Part shown: piece by piece, positions 60,298-64,000 of the stretch | Layout: each line of letters starts with the position of its first letter | Numbering within the stretch: position 1 is the first letter of the stretch | From: Limosilactobacillus caviae | GTDB taxonomy: Bacteria; Bacillota; Bacilli; Lactobacillales; Lactobacillaceae | Assembly: GCF_014635905.1 (NCBI RefSeq) | Contig: NZ_BMDS01000005.1 | Location: 124,001-188,000, forward strand | Length of the DNA stretch: 64,000 bases | Reading direction: 5' to 3' | Notes under the pieces: model-generated | The model's database searches: none | What the model saw: only the letters and a program-made list of their open reading frames with translations | Told to the model about the DNA's origin: nothing | Made by a program: the position numbers and the translations under genes

Positions 60298-60995
60298 TGA
60301 CAGAAGAATTAGTAATTATGCGTGATCGGCAAGCAGTGACAACCAGTTTGCAAGTAGCAAAGGTATTTGGTAAGGAACACAGAAATGTAATGCAATCAAT
60401 TAATAACAAACTTCAATCTGCTGAAAATTCAGCAGATTACCAAAGTATGTTTGTATCAGGCACTTACAAGGATTCCAAAGGAAGAACCTACCCAATGTAC
60501 TACATGAATCGTGATGGATTTACATTCATTGCGTTTGGCTTTACTGGAGCTAAGGCGGATCAATTCAAGTTGAAGTACATTGATGCTTTCAATCAGATGG
60601 AGAAGCAACTTCAACAGCAAAAGCCCCTTAGCTTACCTGAACAAATTAGTTTGATTGCTAAGGGCTATGAGAGCCTTTCAGCAGACGTTAAGGACATCAA
60701 AGACCGTATGGGATTACCTGGCAATATGGCTCATTCGTTTTCTAAGAAGCGTAACGCAAAGATTATCAATGTTCTAGGCGGTAAGAAATCCAACGCATAC
60801 TGTGACAAGAACGTTCGAGCTAAGACCTATCGTGCATTGTTCAGCTCATACCGTGAGACGTTCGATCAAGACCGATACAACGACTTACCGATGAAAGACT
60901 TTGACAAGGCAATTGATTTTGTTAATAACTGGTATCCGCCGTTTGAGTTGCAACAACAGATTCAGATGGCTAATGCACAGCTAGCGATTGTTTAG
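60294..60995 (+). CDS. Rha-family regulatory protein with ORF6C-like tail (second copy)
   Basis: The 233-residue product has an N-terminal Rha domain (about 5-100: VTTSLQVAKVFGKEHRNVMQ, MNRDGFTFIAFGFTGAKADQF) and a C-terminal ORF6C-like domain (about 110-225). It differs in its C-terminal half from the first Rha at 53083. Both may regulate phage genes, at different stages. Confidence 0.9.
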   Translation: MMTEELVIMRDRQAVTTSLQVAKVFGKEHRNVMQSINNKLQSAENSADYQSMFVSGTYKDSKGRTYPMYYMNRDGFTFIAFGFTGAKADQFKLKYIDAFNQMEKQLQQQKPLSLPEQISLIAKGYESLSADVKDIKDRMGLPGNMAHSFSKKRNAKIINVLGGKKSNAYCDKNVRAKTYRALFSSYRETFDQDRYNDLPMKDFDKAIDFVNNWYPPFELQQQIQMANAQLAIV

Positions 60996-61008
60996 GAGTG
61001 TGGCTGTA

Positions 61009-61476
61009 ATGATATTCGATGTGTTTATCAAGAAGCTTGATGAAGTAACGCTGAACGGGATGCGTTTTTCAGCTAAGCAAAACGGTAATTGGCTAGAAAT
61101 TTATCTTAATCATGGTGAAACGCCATCGTTCAAAATCAGCTTAACTGAGACGTTCCACTTGGTAACTGTGGGTAAAATTCGTGGACGGTTTGATGAATGG
61201 AAAAAGATTGCTGATCTATGCTGGGAGTTTGCTAGTACGCCAATCCATGAACGATTCGTGCCGTATGTGCTAACAACTGGTACTGGTGACGAAAAGCTAT
61301 ACTTCAAACTACTTGAAGTGATGAACAGCGGAAAAACCGCAATGGTGGTTACTTCTAAGCCCGTAGTTTACCGTGATTTTATCTTGAAATTCTATGAGGA
61401 TACCAATTCAGAACTAAAAAAGCTTATTAATTTAACAAAGGAAGTTACTAGGGAGGGACTATTTGATGAAGATTGA
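61009..61476 (+). CDS. Prophage protein of unknown function, TPxxER family
   Basis: The 155-residue product (MIFDVFIKKLDEVTLNGMRF, WEFASTPIHERF, FILKFYEDTNSELKKL) shares layout with the next gene: short N-terminal amphipathic segment, a TPxxERF motif in the middle and a helical C-terminus. ATG 61009 is the most natural start; an in-frame GTG lies just before. It overlaps the next gene by 11 nt. Confidence 0.75.
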   Translation: MIFDVFIKKLDEVTLNGMRFSAKQNGNWLEIYLNHGETPSFKISLTETFHLVTVGKIRGRFDEWKKIADLCWEFASTPIHERFVPYVLTTGTGDEKLYFKLLEVMNSGKTAMVVTSKPVVYRDFILKFYEDTNSELKKLINLTKEVTREGLFDED

Positions 61477-61953
61477 TGAATTTATTAAAAGAGTAAATGA
61501 AATATTTTATGCAGAATATTCCTTTGAAAATAACGAAATTTATATATATAGAACAGAGCAAGATATGATTGATGAGAATAAAGATGGTGATGATACGTAT
61601 TACTTCATGAATGTTAAATTATGCAAAGAAAAATTTTCTTTGTTCATTGATCCTGATTGGATGCCAGATGATGTAAAGGGATTGTCTTTGCTTTTTAACT
61701 TGCTTCGAGAGTTAGAAGAAACACCTGTTAAAGAGCGTTTTCCAGAAAAGAGGTATCGTTTACGTTGGCTTGACGATAAGGATGGCACCCCAGAATATAT
61801 ATATTTGACTCTAATGCAGGCTGGAATATGTGGAGTGATAAAAATATTACAGATACTTTTAATGAATCACAACTAGATCAATTAAAGAGAGATCATCCGC
61901 TTTTCGCATCCGTAATTGACATAATGAAGGAACCAGTAGAGGAGGAAGAATAA
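61466..61953 (+). pseudogene. TPxxER-family phage gene frameshifted in an (AT)5 tract
   Basis: The frame from ATG 61466 (MKIDEFIKRVNEIFYAEYSF, LRELEETPVKERF) leaves the family pattern after PEYIY and stops at 61876. In the -1 frame, downstream codons read SNAGWNMWSDKNITDTFNES to KEPVEEEE and stop at 61951-61953, one base into the next gene's ATG. The shift falls in ATATATATAT (61795-61804); removing one AT restores PEYIFDSNAGWNMW. The gene is off as it stands, or switches by slippage. Confidence 0.78.
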
Positions 61954-62216
61954 TGACTAACGAAGAATTTATAACGATGGCAAAACTAAAGGTTAAGAAA
62001 TATACCTATAAAAATGTTGCTAAAGACGGTACATCACTTTTTCATGTTTATGTAGTTTGGCAAGCCAAGGTTTTGCAGAACTACAAAGCCTTGTTAGCTA
62101 CTGATATTGAAGGCGATCAGCATTATTATGAAGCAACTTACAACGGCGATAAGAAAGAACTTTACTTAGACGTTTATAACAAGCAAGAAAATAAATGCTT
62201 TGAGGTGGACGATTAA
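61953..62216 (+). CDS. DUF6275-like phage protein
   Basis: The 87-residue product (VYVVWQAKVLQNYKALLATD, YYEATYNGDKKELYLDVY) resembles small phage proteins annotated as DUF6275, of unknown function. GAGGAGGAAGA precedes ATG 61953, whose first base is the last base of the upstream stop, showing the intended end of the frameshifted gene. Confidence 0.82.
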   Translation: MTNEEFITMAKLKVKKYTYKNVAKDGTSLFHVYVVWQAKVLQNYKALLATDIEGDQHYYEATYNGDKKELYLDVYNKQENKCFEVDD

Positions 62217-62479
62217 TGCTACATAAATACCGAAAGACAGCCTTAATTGAAGCTGAACAGTTCGATGGAACAAAAGAAATAAAAGACAAATACCAAATAG
62301 TTGATAAAGCAGAATTAACTTCTGCTTACTATCAGGGAGGAAGTAGGTATTTTCTTCCTACTAGAGAAGGACTCACAGCTATTAATAAATATGGTGATTA
62401 CATCGCTACTGGCGTTGATGGAGAGCATTGGGTTATCGACCAAGATATTTTTGAACGGACTTATGAGAGGTGTGACTAG
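62216..62479 (+). CDS. Small phage protein of the GDYIxTGxxGE type
   Basis: The 87-residue product ends YGDYIATGVDGEHWVIDQDIF then ERTYERC, a C-terminal pattern seen in many small phage proteins near the replication module whose role is not known. It begins KYRKTALIEAEQFDGTKE. It overlaps the previous gene by one base. Confidence 0.82.
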   Translation: MLHKYRKTALIEAEQFDGTKEIKDKYQIVDKAELTSAYYQGGSRYFLPTREGLTAINKYGDYIATGVDGEHWVIDQDIFERTYERCD

Positions 62480-62821
62480 ATGAAACATGAAGCAGAACAA
62501 GAATTACTTAAAACACTTAATGGACAATTGAGCGAGTTGCCGGCCGTTGCTAAGACAATGGTTCAACAATATCAAATGTCAGCAATTGTTCTATCTATTT
62601 TGTGCGGTGTACTTTTTATTGCTGCGTTAACTGGCACTATATGGCTATCAATTTTCTTCTTTAGGAAACATCGTGATCACCATGATAGCTATGATTTTGC
62701 TTCTGGGATGACGGCATTGTTCGGAGGAACAATGAGTGTCTGCTTATTAACGGCATTATGTTTGAATATTATTCACGCTTGTGCACCAATTGCTTCGATT
62801 ATTAAAGACTTATTGAACTAA
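62480..62821 (+). CDS. Membrane protein of unknown function
   Basis: The 113-residue product has an N-terminal helix and two transmembrane segments (about 33-57: SAIVLSILCGVLFIAALTGT; 75-100: ALFGGTMSVCLLTALCLNII) with a histidine-rich loop (KHRDHHDSYD). ATG 62480 directly follows the preceding stop, with AGAGGTGTGAC as ribosome site. Confidence 0.78.
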   Translation: MKHEAEQELLKTLNGQLSELPAVAKTMVQQYQMSAIVLSILCGVLFIAALTGTIWLSIFFFRKHRDHHDSYDFASGMTALFGGTMSVCLLTALCLNIIHACAPIASIIKDLLN

Positions 62822-62835
62822 AGAACGAGGTGAAA

Positions 62836-63261
62836 ATGAAAATAATATTCAACATTGAGCCCGTCGAACAGGCACGGCCTAGAGCAACTAAAACGTGGAA
62901 AGGAATACGCTTGTATGATCCGAAAAAGGTATCGACCTACAAGAAACAGTTGGGGATGATGTGCAAATTCCAGTACAAGGATAAGCCACTAACTGGCCCG
63001 TTAATTGTTAGTCTTAAATTTTATCGACAAGTTCAATCAAGCGTATCGAAAAAAGAGCGTGAATTACGCCTCTCAGGAATACACAGACCGATTGTAAAAC
63101 CGGACACGGATAATTACATCAAATCTACTTTGGATGGCTTAAATGGCCTGCTATGGGAAGATGACAACCAGATTGTAAAGATAGTTGCTGAAAAGTATTA
63201 CAGTGACCATCCTAGGGTAGAAATCGAGGTAGAGGAGGTAAATGAAGATGGCAATACCTAA
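62836..63261 (+). CDS. rusA: RusA-family Holliday junction resolvase
   Basis: The 141-residue product has the RusA pattern VKPDTDNYIKSTLDGLNGLL with D90, D92 and D100, and WEDDNQIV (D109, D110). It cuts four-way junctions, probably before packaging. ATG 62836 lies 3 nt after GAGGTGAA; GTG 62830 is in that site. Confidence 0.93.
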   Translation: MKIIFNIEPVEQARPRATKTWKGIRLYDPKKVSTYKKQLGMMCKFQYKDKPLTGPLIVSLKFYRQVQSSVSKKERELRLSGIHRPIVKPDTDNYIKSTLDGLNGLLWEDDNQIVKIVAEKYYSDHPRVEIEVEEVNEDGNT

Positions 63262-63691
63262 AAGACTATCTAAAGCAATGGATTCATTAACTGTTAATCA
63301 TGAATGGGGTGGAGTTAATGAAATGCCAGAAGAGATCCTTGCTCCTGATGATTGGCGACTTCAAGAAATTATGAAGTTTCGTAAGGGTTTGAAGTTGCGA
63401 GAACCTAGAAGAATTAAAGAAGCTGAATGGCGAATTAAGCAATATTTTTATAAGCACAATATTAATAACCCTTTTGCACAAGCTTATATCTTGCGAAAAA
63501 TTGGCACTAAACAGTCTACTATTCTAAAGATTACAGGGTTATCAAAACCTGAATACTATCGTCACGTAGGAGTGTTGTTTCGTAATACAGGCTATTACGG
63601 ACAATTGAGAATTACAGATGTAGAAGCAGTTTTAAGGCAAGCAAAAATATCTGACATTTTGAAAGATGTAAATAACAAGATTAAAGAATAG
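63242..63691 (+). CDS. Phage protein with helix-turn-helix, possible late regulator
   Basis: The 149-residue product has a basic middle (KGLKLREPRRIKEAEWRIKQ) and a helix-turn-helix-like segment (TKQSTILKITGLSKPEYYRH). Position at the end of the early genes, after rusA, is where ArpU-like late transcription regulators stand; sequence likeness to ArpU is not evident. Overlaps rusA by 20 nt. Confidence 0.78.
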   Translation: MKMAIPKRLSKAMDSLTVNHEWGGVNEMPEEILAPDDWRLQEIMKFRKGLKLREPRRIKEAEWRIKQYFYKHNINNPFAQAYILRKIGTKQSTILKITGLSKPEYYRHVGVLFRNTGYYGQLRITDVEAVLRQAKISDILKDVNNKIKE

Positions 63692-63712
63692 AAGTGAATT
63701 TGGAGGGAAAAG

Positions 63713-63859
63713 ATGGGAAGAGTAATACGTAATTTTGCGGGATATACAGTAATTGGATTTATCGGGCTTATAGTTGTTGGCATTGCATTGTTAGGTCTAG
63801 GCGGAGTGCTATACATGGTATTTAGTATTTGGTATGCTGTCTTTTCCTTCTTTGGATAG
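63713..63859 (+). CDS. Small membrane protein (48 aa)
   Basis: MGRVIRNFAGYTVIGFIGLI followed by a Gly/Val/Leu-rich stretch makes one or two close transmembrane helices (about 10-33 and 33-47). TGGAGGGAAAAG precedes ATG 63713, which supports expression. Unknown function. Confidence 0.72.
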   Translation: MGRVIRNFAGYTVIGFIGLIVVGIALLGLGGVLYMVFSIWYAVFSFFG

Positions 63860-63868
63860 CATTTAAAA

Positions 63869-63898
63869 GCGTTAAATTGCGTTAAAAAGCGTAAAAAA
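63869..63898 (+). repeat. Three 10-bp direct repeats of GCGTTAAA type
   Basis: GCGTTAAATT (63869-63878), GCGTTAAAAA (63879-63888) and GCGTAAAAAA (63889-63898) follow each other with a 10-bp period, about one helical turn, so a protein could bind all three on one face. Confidence 0.65.
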
Positions 63899-63930
63899 AG
63901 ACGCCCTCACTATGAGAACGTCTCCTCAGA
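63893..63930 (-). terminator. Leftward rho-independent terminator
   Basis: On the minus strand AGACG, CTCA pair with TGAG, CGTCT (2-nt internal loops) and are followed by seven T residues. In the + direction no T run follows. It would stop transcription coming from the right, although no minus-strand gene is visible there within the window. Confidence 0.6.
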
Positions 63931-63978
63931 TATCTATTTAAAACATATTCATTATATCACAAGGGGAGCGTGCAAATA

Positions 63979-64000
63979 GTGGAACTATTAAAAGGGGATA
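63979..64000 (+). CDS. Start of a gene running off the right edge
   Basis: GTG 63979 (MELLKGD..) or GTG 63970 follows AAGGGGAG at 63961-63968. Only seven to ten codons are visible, so neither coding status nor product can be judged. Confidence 0.3.

Larger units (their letters stand above)
48417..64000. mobile_element. Left part of a temperate siphophage-type prophage
   Basis: From the integrase gene on, genes follow the order of Gram-positive temperate phages: leftward integrase, lysogeny genes and CI-like repressor; rightward Cro-like, antirepressor, recombination, replication and late-early genes. Packaging, structural and lysis genes must lie past base 64000. The left boundary is set between the rplS terminator and the integrase stop; the att core cannot be fixed without the right end. 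Confidence 0.93.

Noticed and set aside
48417-64000. CRISPR array or restriction-modification genes in the prophage
   Set aside because: I looked for regularly spaced repeats and for methylase or endonuclease motifs; only the operator copies, the 33-bp elements and the 10-bp repeats were found.

Overview
The window looks like chromosome of a low-GC lactobacillus, most likely Limosilactobacillus reuteri or a close relative. This is inferred from gene order, A+T-rich codon use, a methionine T-box, the absence of dxs beside ispA (lactobacilli make isoprenoids through mevalonate) and the style of the prophage. The species was not checked against any database.

Bases 1-48416 are core chromosome, nearly all on the + strand. 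In order: the end of an aminotransferase gene; a T-box-controlled methionine uptake and repair operon (metQ, msrA, a MIP18-family gene); three unknown conserved genes; tRNA-Arg(UCU); a TetR regulator; rplU-prp-rpmA behind an L21 leader; yggS, an M24 peptidase and a 2H phosphoesterase; yqhY-nusB; folD-xseA-xseB-ispA-tlyA-argR-recN; a probable SOS-controlled YolD-like gene on the minus strand; gmk-rpoZ; coaBC-priA-fmt-rsmB-prpC-prkC-rsgA-rpe-thiN; rpmB; yloU-fakA-recG-plsX-acpP; rnc-smc-ftsY-ylxM-ffh; rpsP-khpA-rimM-trmD; an amino-acid permease; and rplS behind an L19 leader. Together these cover translation, signal-recognition targeting, chromosome organisation, replication restart, fatty-acid and phospholipid precursors, one-carbon metabolism and Ser/Thr-kinase signalling.

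From about 48417 to the right edge lies the left part of a temperate siphophage-type prophage, inserted just after the rplS terminator. The minus-strand lysogeny arm carries the integrase, a small unknown gene, a membrane zinc-ribbon protein, a lipoprotein, a SHOCT protein, an ImmA/IrrE-type protein and a CI-like repressor. A control region with four copies of a TAGTCaaaaGACTA operator separates this arm from the rightward early genes: cro, two Rha-type antirepressors, a RecT/PD-(D/E)XK recombination pair, a broken DnaD-like replication initiator, a DnaC-like loader, RusA and many small genes. Two minus-strand genes lie inside the early operon. Structural, packaging and lysis genes and attR must lie beyond the window.

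The least ordinary signals are in the prophage: a 33-bp element repeated before three leftward transcription units; two antisense genes, each overlapping its + strand neighbour tail to tail and each headed by a dyad containing its ribosome binding site; a 2-bp deletion inside a tandem repeat that breaks the replication initiator; an (AT)5 tract that frameshifts another gene; and a 10-bp-periodic repeat near the right edge. In the core, paired LexA-like boxes before the YolD-like gene and a 2H phosphoesterase where efp is commonly found also merit checking.
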